Part shown: positions 18,870 to 28,158 of the stretch, piece by piece | Numbering within the stretch: the stretch's first letter is position 1 | Layout of the letters: the number at the start of each line of letters is the position of its first letter | Assembly: GCA_015488755.1 (NCBI GenBank) | Contig: WFNB01000104.1 | Location: 124,001-188,000, forward strand | DNA from: Gammaproteobacteria bacterium | GTDB lineage: Bacteria; Pseudomonadota; Gammaproteobacteria; GRL18 | Length of the DNA: 64,000 nucleotides | Direction of reading: 5' to 3' | Position numbers and translations under genes: made by a program | The notes under the pieces: generated by a model | Database searches by the model: none | Seen by the model: the letters and a program-made list of their open reading frames with translations, nothing else | Told to the model about the DNA's origin: nothing

Positions 18870-19742
18870 ATGAGCACTGAGTCATCGGACAATAACAATA
18901 AGAACAACGATACTCTAGAAAGGCAATTACGTCAGGTATTACCTGATACGATTGAATTGGCAAGGCAAGCCGGACAAATAATCTTAAGCATCTATACAAC
19001 AGAGTTTAAAATCTGCAATAAAAAAGACAACACACCTGTGACTACCGCTGATTTTGCAGCCAATGATCACATTATCCAATCCTTATCCCAATTAACCCCC
19101 CATATCCCCATTTTATCTGAGGAATCTGAGACCATTCCCTATGCACAAAGACAAAAATGGGAAACTTATTGGCTGGTTGATCCGCTAGATGGTACCCGTG
19201 CTTTTATTGATAAAACAGGAGAGTTCAGTGTTAATATTGCCCTTATTCATCAGCATCAGCCCGTTATCGGTGTTATTTACAGCCCGATTAAACGCTGTTG
19301 TTTCTATGCCTGCAAGGACAATGGGGCATTTTATCTGGATGAAAACGATCAAGCACGAGCAATTACCGTATGCAATGATTACTCAGCAGATAAATCCAAA
19401 AAATTAATTATTGCCGGCACCCAATCAGCCCGTAGCCCTGCCTTACAAGACTATTTTGACAATGTTGCCAAACTATTTGATGGCTATGAACTGATGTACA
19501 TGGGCAGTTCGTTAAAGTCCTGTATGGTCGCCGAAGGCATAGCCGATCTATATGTGCGCTTAGGGCCCACATCAGAATGGGATACCGCCGCCGCACAATG
19601 TATTGTTGAAGAAGCCGGTGGACTCATTACGGATTTACACATGCATAAACTCAGATACAATACCAAAGAATCTTTACTAAACCCCGATTTCTTTGTTTTT
19701 GGCAATCAAAGCATTTGCTGGAGCCGTTTTTTAGGTAAATAA
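18870..19742 (+). CDS. cysQ: 3'(2'),5'-bisphosphate nucleotidase CysQ
   Basis: PVTTADFAANDHI, WLVDPLDGTRAFIDKTGEFSVNIALI, follows nudE. Confidence 0.95.
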   Translation: MSTESSDNNNKNNDTLERQLRQVLPDTIELARQAGQIILSIYTTEFKICNKKDNTPVTTADFAANDHIIQSLSQLTPHIPILSEESETIPYAQRQKWETYWLVDPLDGTRAFIDKTGEFSVNIALIHQHQPVIGVIYSPIKRCCFYACKDNGAFYLDENDQARAITVCNDYSADKSKKLIIAGTQSARSPALQDYFDNVAKLFDGYELMYMGSSLKSCMVAEGIADLYVRLGPTSEWDTAAAQCIVEEAGGLITDLHMHKLRYNTKESLLNPDFFVFGNQSICWSRFLGK

Positions 19743-19869
19743 AAATTAAGCTCACACTCTGCTAAGAGTCTGCTTGTATCCATAGAGTAACTTTTATAAA
19801 CTGAACAACGATATTTTTACCTTCCCCCTAACTAGGCTCTTACAATAATAATAAGCAATTCACTGACAC

Positions 19870-21963
19870 ATGACCCGAGATATATCTGTAAAGGATAATA
19901 ATAAAATACTAACACAAAAAAAATCCCAATTACTTCTATGGGTTATCGTATTAGCCATTATGTGGAGCCTGTCTTTTGCTCTATCCATGTGGGTTAATAT
20001 TGAAAAAAATCATGATACAGTCATGCAACTGGCTTTATTAAAAGCTAAGTCAGCTATCGGCAAGGACATGACCTATCGTCATATGGTGTCAAAAGTCGGC
20101 GGTATTTATATGCCGGTTGATCAAGGCATTATCCCAAACCCTTACCTCGAACATGTCCCTAATCGAGATGTTGTGACAAAAAGTGGCCGTCATTTAACCT
20201 TGGTCAATTCTTCTTATTTTACTCGTTTGGTTCATGACTATGAGAAAATCGCCCAACCTAATGGTATTCAGGGACATGTCACGAGTTTGAAACCACTACG
20301 TCCACAGAACTCACCCGATCAATGGGAAAAGAAAGCATTATTGGCTCTACAAGATGGTGCCAAGCAATGGACAGGCTTATCAAAGGGCAAAGACAGTGAA
20401 GAATTTCGCTTAATGTACCCCCGTTATGCAAAAGCCTCTTGCTTAGGCTGTCATACTAAACAGGGCTATAAAATTGGTGATGTCCTTGGAGGTATCAGCG
20501 TATCCTTATCACTAAAAACACTTTTAGCCAATGCCAAAACACAAAATTATCACCTTGCAATCTGGCACTTACTCTTTTGGCTATGCGGCTTATTTGGTTT
20601 ATTTTTAGGCTATTATTTACTACGCAGACAAGAACGACATATCTATTACTCTGCCCAGCATGACACGCTAACAGGTTTACCTAACCGCTTATTATTTATG
20701 GATAAACTGACCCAAAAATTAGCATTGGCAACACAACATAAATATTTTGGTGTTATTCTATTTTTAGATTTAGACCGTTTTAAAAATATTAATGACTCAC
20801 TTGGCCATGATGTAGGCGATCAACTTCTATATGCGGTCTCCCGTCGCCTACTCAATCTATTTCAAGATGAAGGTCTGGTGGCTCGTCTAGGCGGTGATGA
20901 ATTTGTGGTTTTATTGGATATACTCAATAGCGATGCTGAAGTAGTCATTAATAAAATACAACCCATTGTAAAAGAATGTGTCCAAACCTTATCCGCCCAT
21001 TTTTTAATTAACGCTCGTAAGCTCTATACACCACCTAGTATTGGTGTGGCGCTTTTTTCTCATGAAAGTAGCTCACCTAACGAGGTACTAAAACAGGCCG
21101 ATGTCGCTATGTATCATGCTAAAGATGCTGGTGGGAGTTGTTCACAATTTTTCTTACCCAGCATGCAACATACCGCTGAAAAACGCCTCAACACTGAGCA
21201 ATCTTTACGTCGTGCCATAGAAAACAATGAGTTTGAGCTGTATTACCAGCCTATTATTGATATTCAACAAGCCAACCGCATTGTAGGAGCAGAAGCACTC
21301 ATTCGCTGGCAACACCCAACCCGAGGCATTGTTTCCCCCAATGAATTTATTGGTATTGCAGAAGAGACTGGGCTAATTTTAGATTTAGGTGATTGGGTTT
21401 TACATGAGGTGTGTCGGCAAATCTACGAATGGGATCATGCAGATAGCAAGCTCCCCTATGGTTATATTTCCATTAATATCAGCCCATTTCAATTTAAACA
21501 AATTGATTTTGTCCATAGTTTAAGCCAAGTGATCACTCAAATGGAGATAGACCCCGCTAAGCTCTACTTAGAGTTAACCGAAGGCTTACTGGTGGATGAT
21601 ATTCATGATGTTGCTCATAAAATGAAGCAACTAAAATCATTTGGTCTGCATTTTTCTATTGATGACTTTGGTACTGGTTACTCATCATTAGCGTATCTAA
21701 AACAACTCCCCCTAGACACGCTAAAAATTGATCGTTCATTTATCCGTGATATTAGCACCGACCCCAATGATGCCGCCATTGTAGAGTCCACCTTGGCAAT
21801 GAGTTCCCGTATGGGCTTTCGAGTGGTTGCTGAAGGTGTTGAAACACAAGAACAATTGAATTTTCTACGTACCCACAATTGCCTTTTCTACCAAGGGCAG
21901 TTCTATAGTTCTGCTGTTTCTGCCACAAAATTTGAACAATTACTGCTCCCAACAAAGCCTTAA
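19870..21963 (+). CDS. Membrane GGDEF-EAL protein with DUF3365-type (Tll0287-like) c-heme sensor domain
   Basis: CLGCHTKQGYKIGDVLGGISVSL (CxxCH); RLGGDEFVVLL; AEALIRWQHP. Confidence 0.93.
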   Translation: MTRDISVKDNNKILTQKKSQLLLWVIVLAIMWSLSFALSMWVNIEKNHDTVMQLALLKAKSAIGKDMTYRHMVSKVGGIYMPVDQGIIPNPYLEHVPNRDVVTKSGRHLTLVNSSYFTRLVHDYEKIAQPNGIQGHVTSLKPLRPQNSPDQWEKKALLALQDGAKQWTGLSKGKDSEEFRLMYPRYAKASCLGCHTKQGYKIGDVLGGISVSLSLKTLLANAKTQNYHLAIWHLLFWLCGLFGLFLGYYLLRRQERHIYYSAQHDTLTGLPNRLLFMDKLTQKLALATQHKYFGVILFLDLDRFKNINDSLGHDVGDQLLYAVSRRLLNLFQDEGLVARLGGDEFVVLLDILNSDAEVVINKIQPIVKECVQTLSAHFLINARKLYTPPSIGVALFSHESSSPNEVLKQADVAMYHAKDAGGSCSQFFLPSMQHTAEKRLNTEQSLRRAIENNEFELYYQPIIDIQQANRIVGAEALIRWQHPTRGIVSPNEFIGIAEETGLILDLGDWVLHEVCRQIYEWDHADSKLPYGYISINISPFQFKQIDFVHSLSQVITQMEIDPAKLYLELTEGLLVDDIHDVAHKMKQLKSFGLHFSIDDFGTGYSSLAYLKQLPLDTLKIDRSFIRDISTDPNDAAIVESTLAMSSRMGFRVVAEGVETQEQLNFLRTHNCLFYQGQFYSSAVSATKFEQLLLPTKP

Positions 21964-21967
21964 CAAT

Positions 21968-22010
21968 AAAAAGCCCATGTAAGCTGAGTTTGCTTGCAGA
22001 GGCTTTTTGT
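21968..22010 (+). terminator. Rho-independent terminator
   Basis: AAAAAGCCCATGTAAGC...GCTTGCAGAGGCTTTTT. Confidence 0.7.
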
Positions 22011-22029
22011 CTTTATAGCCATTCTATTT

Positions 22030-22182
22030 TCAATGCTTTGTCTCTGAAAGCATTTTCTTTTCAGAGCGTTTTTGCGCTAAGAAGTGATAATATTGTTTAA
22101 TCACTGCATCGGGTAAATTTCTTGATACTGCGTTTTGGATTTTCTCTTCATAACGTAATATTTCAATATCTAACTGTTGCAT
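22030..22182 (-). CDS. Microprotein family member 2 (50 aa), unknown function
   Basis: Manual translation MQQLDIEILRYEEKIQNAVSRNLPDAVIKQYYHFLAQKRSEKKMLSETKH. Confidence 0.83.
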   Translation of the reverse strand: MQQLDIEILRYEEKIQNAVSRNLPDAVIKQYYHFLAQKRSEKKMLSETKH

Positions 22183-22216
22183 GGTCTGTTTCCTCTCTAT
22201 TCAAATAAATCGTATT

Positions 22217-22293
22217 GCTTGGTGATTATAATAGCGAAACAGGCCATTGAATTCCGTGAAAAATTACCTTTTTATTTAGGAAATAATACCCCA
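22217..22293 (-). promoter_or_regulatory. Shared promoter/operator module of microprotein copy 2
   Basis: Reverse strand GGGGTATTATTTC...AGGTAATTTTTCACGGAATT...CCTGTTTCGCTATTATAAT. Confidence 0.75.
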
Positions 22294-22315
22294 TTAAAAA
22301 TTAGAAAAAACACTT

Positions 22316-23125
22316 CTATGTTATTCCAAGCGTGTCTGCTTTTAATCTAAATTGATAAAAATCTTGGCTCATATTTTCAACTTTAGTAAAAGTAGTATGA
22401 ATTTTTTGTTTGTCTTTAAAAATAACAACCTCACTATCACACCAATAGCTTCGACTAAAAGGAATAATAAGAGTATTAATTTCTGCCGATAATTTTACCA
22501 TGATCGCGCCTAAAACTAATTTACCTTTGCATGGTTCATTAAGCACATTATTAATACCTGTCATGGTCACAGGATGTGCATTCAAACCAAGATGTTTTAT
22601 GGAAAATTGTACGTATTTATCATTCGGCTGCCTATTAATTTTCATTACCTGCCCAATCGTTAGTTTACTCGGTTGATCGGTGTAATCTTCAATTAAAACC
22701 AGAGAACCAATATGATAATGTTCCGTATATCCACTTTCCATTGTTTTAACACAGAGTTGACCCGCCTGCTCCTTGCCACACATAAACCATGCACTCTGCT
22801 CAGATGTACTTTTATCCTTACTTAAACCCGATGAATGTTGCGCGATTGTGTCACGTAAATATCTGTATTCAGAATTGATTGCATTTGGATAATACACATC
22901 TTTTAATTTGTCATAAATTTCTGATATACCGCTATAGATACGCAAATTATCATGTGGTACATAACTTGGGATGATGTAATCAGAGGTATCAATAAATGCA
23001 AATTTCATTAAACCATCAATAAGAGGCAAACGATATTCGGGTAATATCTTTTTTAATAACTTGGGTACTAAAAATTCATTTTTTTGGGCATTTGCATAAT
23101 ATAAACTGCGGTGATCTAATTTCAA
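22316..23125 (-). CDS. Hypothetical protein, possibly PilZ-like C-terminal region
   Basis: 269 aa; C-terminal GSLVLIEDYTDQPSKLTIGQVMKINRQPNDKYVQFSIKHLGLNAHPVTM resembles PilZ-like segments. Confidence 0.5.
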   Translation of the reverse strand: MKLDHRSLYYANAQKNEFLVPKLLKKILPEYRLPLIDGLMKFAFIDTSDYIIPSYVPHDNLRIYSGISEIYDKLKDVYYPNAINSEYRYLRDTIAQHSSGLSKDKSTSEQSAWFMCGKEQAGQLCVKTMESGYTEHYHIGSLVLIEDYTDQPSKLTIGQVMKINRQPNDKYVQFSIKHLGLNAHPVTMTGINNVLNEPCKGKLVLGAIMVKLSAEINTLIIPFSRSYWCDSEVVIFKDKQKIHTTFTKVENMSQDFYQFRLKADTLGIT

Positions 23126-23343
23126 TTGTGTTGCTAATTATGAAGGATCATTTGACTTATATCAGATTTATCCTACATGGAGGGGGTTATCTTGTAGGGC
23201 ACACGCTTTTACATAAGGTGTTTACTTAGACAAATAAAAACTCATTTGCCATGGTTCATACTCACAATACTTTAAAGTGTCTTGCTATATTTGCCTTCAG
23301 ATCCCCTACTTTTGGCCAATACATCACGAGTATAAATTAGAAT

Positions 23344-24012
23344 TTACCAGTGCTTAGGCAGCTCCCTATTAATAATAATTTGTTTATTAACTATATCAAT
23401 ATAGTTACCAATTTTAAGCTCTTTGAGTATTTTTGTGACCATTTCTCTTGAAGCCCCTACCGCATTAGCAATGTCCTGATGGGTCAATTTTGGTGTCATG
23501 CGAATGCCCTCTTCATTTTCTTTGGATTGCTCTTGCAAAATATTCGCCACTCGACCATAAGTATCTAATAAGGCCAGTTTACTGATATGTTCTGATAACA
23601 TCCGTGTTCTTTGCGCCAGTGACGGCAGAATAGATAGGGCGACTTGAGGTTCCTGATGTAAATAATCCATAAACTCACGCGCGGGTAGTATGGCCAAACG
23701 GCTATTATCCAAGGTCATTACTGATGCAGAACGTGGTGCTGGATCAAATAAAGCCAACTCACCAAAATAATCCCTTGTCTGCATAAATTTTTGGATCATT
23801 TCCTTGCCGTTATCATCACTAACAACCACTTTGAGATGACCAGATAAAACCAAATAAAGTGACTGAGAATCATCACCCTGAGTCACAACAAAGGTATTTT
23901 TCTTATATTCTCTAATAACTGTCAGCTCTTGAATAGCAATAAGATGTTCATCTGAGATGGATGAAAACAAATGAATCTGTTTTAAAAAAAGCTCTAAATC
24001 CGTATTTTTCAT
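23344..24012 (-). CDS. Crp/Fnr family transcriptional regulator (no N-terminal Fe-S cysteines)
   Basis: cNMP-binding fold GDDSQSLYLVLSGHLKVVV, FGELALFDPAPRSASV; HTH LTHQDIANAVGASREMVTKILKEL. Confidence 0.93.
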   Translation of the reverse strand: MKNTDLELFLKQIHLFSSISDEHLIAIQELTVIREYKKNTFVVTQGDDSQSLYLVLSGHLKVVVSDDNGKEMIQKFMQTRDYFGELALFDPAPRSASVMTLDNSRLAILPAREFMDYLHQEPQVALSILPSLAQRTRMLSEHISKLALLDTYGRVANILQEQSKENEEGIRMTPKLTHQDIANAVGASREMVTKILKELKIGNYIDIVNKQIIINRELPKHW

Positions 24013-24198
24013 TATTCTTATTTTAACCTTAAACTCTTATTATTAAAGGGGGAACCTTACTCTTATTATTTTTGTCATTATTTCACAAAACCACTGTCAT
24101 TTAAGCACAGAAGCTAAAAGTTACCCTTGTTATGATTATCTCACGGTATGTAGATTCCGTTCATAAGTGCAACTTAACTATCAGTGGAGATGGTGACA

Positions 24199-24315
24199 AT
24201 GATTAATTTAACTCATATTAAAGAATTTTTTCTTTCTTTTTTAACCGGTTTACTTGTTATGTCTATTATTACTTTAGCTCTGGGACTTATTTCGCCAACA
24301 CAACTCTTTATATAG
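24199..24315 (+). CDS. 38-aa single-TM microprotein
   Basis: MINLTHIKEFFLSFLTGLLVMSIITLALGLISPTQLFI preceded by GTGGAGATGGTGACA. Confidence 0.5.
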   Translation: MINLTHIKEFFLSFLTGLLVMSIITLALGLISPTQLFI

Positions 24316-24454
24316 GATCTAAATAACCATGCCGATTAACATCATTCGAGCGAGCGAAGGTAGCCCTGTTTATAGTAATACTATCAATTGCTAGCCTCAT
24401 AGAAATAAAGTGTTAGGTAAACAATTTCTCTTTGCTATTTTAGATAATTTTACG

Positions 24455-25144
24455 CTACTTTTGTGCTAAAAAGGGTTGTGAGGCCTCAGATATTTCTGCT
24501 CCTAATTGTTGTAATACCTGATTCATGGCAATTACCAAGGCTTCATAGCTGGTACCATTAACGCTTTGTTTAATTAGTGACACTCGTGTCAATAAGGGCT
24601 TATCATCACGGCCAAAGACACTCCAGCGAGATTCTAGAAAAACCTCTTTACCCAATTGACCATCAAAACGACCAATATCAATAGCAACTCGCAAATCAAG
24701 TGGGTATTGACGATCGCTTCTGGGTATCCAATACACTCGATTGGAATTAAAATTATTGGATAAATTAATAACCAGCAAACGGCTGATACTATCATTAATC
24801 GGCTCTATCCAACGATTAAATTCCGATAGTGATAATTGATGCTGTGAATTACGGGTCACAATTTGTGGCCGATTAATATACTCAGGCAAATGTATGGGGC
24901 CAACACCAATAATATGCCCCTTTTCAACGCCGGTTAAAGAAGCATTACTGGTTTCTTCAAGTTGATAAAAAGCTGTTTTTTGTGACGTGCCACAGCCTGC
25001 AATCAGCAAGATATTTAATAATGCCACTCCCAAAACAGCCCATTTAGCGTATTGTGTTAAATTCATTATTTTATTTTCTCTGTTTGCTATCAAGCGTATA
25101 TTAGTACTTCTTACCCTGAATAATTGCTTCTGGATGTCGCTCAA
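24455..25144 (-). CDS. ABC-type transport auxiliary lipoprotein (PqiC/YmbA-like); probable start MNLTQYAKWAVLG... about 25066
   Basis: Lipobox-like LLIAGCGTSQ; IGVGPIHLPEYINRPQIVTRNSQHQLSLSEFNRWIEP. Confidence 0.88.
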   Translation of the reverse strand: MSDIQKQLFRVRSTNIRLIANRENKIMNLTQYAKWAVLGVALLNILLIAGCGTSQKTAFYQLEETSNASLTGVEKGHIIGVGPIHLPEYINRPQIVTRNSQHQLSLSEFNRWIEPINDSISRLLVINLSNNFNSNRVYWIPRSDRQYPLDLRVAIDIGRFDGQLGKEVFLESRWSVFGRDDKPLLTRVSLIKQSVNGTSYEALVIAMNQVLQQLGAEISEASQPFLAQK

Positions 25145-26123
25145 GGTATTCCGTAAACACCCGCATAGATTTAGCGGCTCTTGAGAGTTCCTTCAAGCTT
25201 TGCTCTAACTCATTTCTAACCGTGCTTTTTTTATCAACTATAGCATTCATATTATTAATCACTGTTTCACTATGATCAAATGCCTGAGTGGCTGAACTGG
25301 TAAGAGTGGTTAATTTTTTATTTACATTGCTTGATAAATTCGTTAATTCAGTTAAGGTCTGAGTCAATTGAGCCTCTGTATTTTTTAATAGTGTCTGAAC
25401 CTCACTCAACCTATCTTGTGTTGATTGTGATAAAGGCAATACCTGCTCATTAAGATTATTAATCAATTGCCGACTGCCTGCAATGGTGGCATTAATATTA
25501 TCTAACACTTCTCGTCCTTCTTTGTTGGCAAAGAGTTTATTAATTTTTTTAACGGTTACAATTAAGGTTTCGGTTAATTCTTTCAGGGGAATGGTTTTAA
25601 GCAAGTTTTGTAATTTCCCCAAATCAGATTCTACCGTTGGGATCTCTAAATAACGCTTATCAATACCGGTTAAATGAATAGGGGAATTAGGGGTGATCTC
25701 AAACTCAACCATTTGCCTACCGGAGACCAAGCTTTCAATGGTCAAGCGAGCATGCAAACCGGATTTAATCATGGCCACCATAAACCCTACGGCTTGCTCT
25801 TGGGTCAGCGTGGTATTTTCAGCACCCTGATTCATCAACTCCATGACTTCTTGCTTTAGATCAATATAAACGGGTACCAGACTTTGGTGGGTTTTATTAT
25901 TATGATAAATATTAATTTCAACAACTGAGCCAATATTAACGCCCCGAAATAATACCGGAGATCCCACATGCAGACCTTTTACTGAACCAGGAAAAACAGC
26001 CATTAGACGCATATCATTTTTAAAGAAGCGTCCAGAGCCTAAGACTAACAGACTAATGACTAATAAAAATATAGCACCAATAACAAAACCACCCACAACA
26101 GTAGGACTTGCTTTTACACTCAT
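25101..26123 (-). CDS. MlaD/MCE family protein
   Basis: VVGGFVIGAIFLLVISLLVLG...FPGSVKGLHVGSPVLFRGVNIGSV. Confidence 0.93.
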   Translation of the reverse strand: MSVKASPTVVGGFVIGAIFLLVISLLVLGSGRFFKNDMRLMAVFPGSVKGLHVGSPVLFRGVNIGSVVEINIYHNNKTHQSLVPVYIDLKQEVMELMNQGAENTTLTQEQAVGFMVAMIKSGLHARLTIESLVSGRQMVEFEITPNSPIHLTGIDKRYLEIPTVESDLGKLQNLLKTIPLKELTETLIVTVKKINKLFANKEGREVLDNINATIAGSRQLINNLNEQVLPLSQSTQDRLSEVQTLLKNTEAQLTQTLTELTNLSSNVNKKLTTLTSSATQAFDHSETVINNMNAIVDKKSTVRNELEQSLKELSRAAKSMRVFTEYLERHPEAIIQGKKY

Positions 26124-26932
26124 GGCTTGTATCCCTTTTTCTCTTCTCGATCGCGTCTCAAAAATGCCTGTACGTATGGATTAGAGTCATCTTTGAGCAT
26201 GGCCTTGGGATGACCTCTGGCAATAATCGTTTGCTGCTCATGATCTAAAAAAATCGCATCATTAGCAATGCTAAAAATACTGTCCAGTTCATGAGTCACA
26301 ACCACCATAGTGATCCCCATACTATCACGTAACTCAAGTAATAATTCATCTAATAGCTTTGAACTGATGGGATCTAAGCCTGCTGATGGTTCATCAAAAA
26401 ATAAAATGGGGGGATCCATTGCCATCGCTCTGGCAATGGCGACCCGTTTTTGCATGCCACCACTAATTTCTGAGGGGTAGTAATGTTCAAAGCCTTTTAA
26501 ACCAACCAATGCCAATTTATAGGTGGCAATTTTACGAATTCTTGAAGCGCTGTATTGTGTCATTTGCGCCAACCGCATAGAAACATTTTCAAGCAACGTC
26601 ATCGAGCTGAACAAAGCACCATTTTGAAACATAACACCGTACTGTGTCATCATCCGTTGTTGTTCTGCTTTAGTCGCCTGCCAATAGCCGAGGCGACCAC
26701 TTTGACAACTATAATAGACATCACCAGCAACCGGTCGATCCAAGCCGGTCATCGCTCTCATTAAGGTACTCTTACCACTGCCACTATTACCCATAATAAT
26801 AAAAATATCATTACGTTTGACTGTGAAATTCAAATCCTGTTGAATGACTTGTTCATCATACGCCATGGTCAAATTTTCAACAATAATGGCTTCTTCGCTT
26901 AGGCATTGTTCTGTTAAAGATTCACCCGTCAT
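26120..26932 (-). CDS. ABC transporter ATP-binding protein (MlaF-like)
   Basis: Walker A GNSGSGKSTLMRAM; signature SGGMQKRVAIARA; LFFDEPSAGLDP. Confidence 0.94.
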   Translation of the reverse strand: MTGESLTEQCLSEEAIIVENLTMAYDEQVIQQDLNFTVKRNDIFIIMGNSGSGKSTLMRAMTGLDRPVAGDVYYSCQSGRLGYWQATKAEQQRMMTQYGVMFQNGALFSSMTLLENVSMRLAQMTQYSASRIRKIATYKLALVGLKGFEHYYPSEISGGMQKRVAIARAMAMDPPILFFDEPSAGLDPISSKLLDELLLELRDSMGITMVVVTHELDSIFSIANDAIFLDHEQQTIIARGHPKAMLKDDSNPYVQAFLRRDREEKKGYKP

Positions 26933-26934
26933 TT

Positions 26935-28065
26935 TTATATACCTAAAGCACCATAGATGACTGTTAAAATAGCGGCACTAACAAAAATAATGACGGTTGA
27001 TGTCACTACAGCTGAGGTTGTTGAAGAACCAACGGCTTCGGCTGTTTTACCGCAACTCATGCCCTTTTGACAGCCCACAACCGCAACAATGCCACCAAAT
27101 ACCACAGACATCAATATGCCGGCACCAACATCATTAAGAGTAACGGATTTAATCACCACACTGAGATATTGTTCTAGGGTAATATTAAGCATACCATAGG
27201 CCACCAATGCACCACCAAAAACCCCCATGAAATTGGCATAAATCGCCAATAAGGGCATCATCAGCATCATACCAATCATACGCGGCAACACCAGAAATTC
27301 CATAGGCGAGATCCCCATACTTCTTAGGGCATCAATTTCTTCATTGACTTTCATGGTACCTAATTGAGCTGCAAACGCAGCACCCGAACGCCCAGCCATA
27401 ATGATTGCCGTAATAATAGCGGCAATTTCACGAGTCATGGCGACCCCCACCATATCGCCAATAAAAATTTCAGCACCAAATTTTTCTAATTGCATAGCAC
27501 CAATATAACCCAATATCGCACCGACTAAAAAGTTCAGCAAACTGACAATAGGCATTGCCTCAGCCCCCGTTTGCTGTATCACAAGCCAAGTATCCGATGA
27601 GCGATAGACCGACTGACCTTTAAGCATACGAAAAAAAGCCGCCGCAGCATTACTAATAAAAGCAATCACATCACCGACATCTTTAATTGCGGTGATTACA
27701 TTGCTACCAACGTTATGTAAAAATGAGGTGTTTTTGACAATATGATCATCCACATTGCGTTTAGGCACTTTTGATGATAAGGCAATTAAGCGGATCATTT
27801 CATCTGGTAATTGACTGCTATCCAAGGATACCTGAAATTGCACGCACAGCTTTTTAAGAGCTAAGATTGAGGTTAATAAAGCAGAATTCCATTGGGTAAC
27901 CTGATCCATCTCAATAGTGACTTGCTTGATATCGGAATTTTGCTTGAATTGTCGCTCTAATTCGTCATCAAAATCATCGGGATATTCACTGTCGAGGATC
28001 CAGTCACCACGTAGTTGAATAGCTAATGTTGAATGAGTATAGTTTATTTGATAATCAGGGCTCAT
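26935..28065 (-). CDS. MlaE-family ABC permease with N-terminal STAS-like domain
   Basis: N-terminal STAS-like ~100 aa; VGAILGYIGAMQLEKFGAEIFIGDMVGVAMTREIAAIITAIIMAGRSGAAFAAQLGTMKVNEEIDALRSMGISP. Confidence 0.93.
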   Translation of the reverse strand: MSPDYQINYTHSTLAIQLRGDWILDSEYPDDFDDELERQFKQNSDIKQVTIEMDQVTQWNSALLTSILALKKLCVQFQVSLDSSQLPDEMIRLIALSSKVPKRNVDDHIVKNTSFLHNVGSNVITAIKDVGDVIAFISNAAAAFFRMLKGQSVYRSSDTWLVIQQTGAEAMPIVSLLNFLVGAILGYIGAMQLEKFGAEIFIGDMVGVAMTREIAAIITAIIMAGRSGAAFAAQLGTMKVNEEIDALRSMGISPMEFLVLPRMIGMMLMMPLLAIYANFMGVFGGALVAYGMLNITLEQYLSVVIKSVTLNDVGAGILMSVVFGGIVAVVGCQKGMSCGKTAEAVGSSTTSAVVTSTVIIFVSAAILTVIYGALGI

Positions 28066-28158
28066 AATGCACTCGATTTAAGACTATCAGGAGTATAGCT
28101 GAGAACACCTTAAGTTACGAATTTTCACTTAATTCAGCCAACCTTGATGCTTATCTTC

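Noticed and set aside
24330-24395. 21-codon ORF MPINIIRASEGSPVYSNTINC
   Set aside because: Too short, no conservation evidence available here
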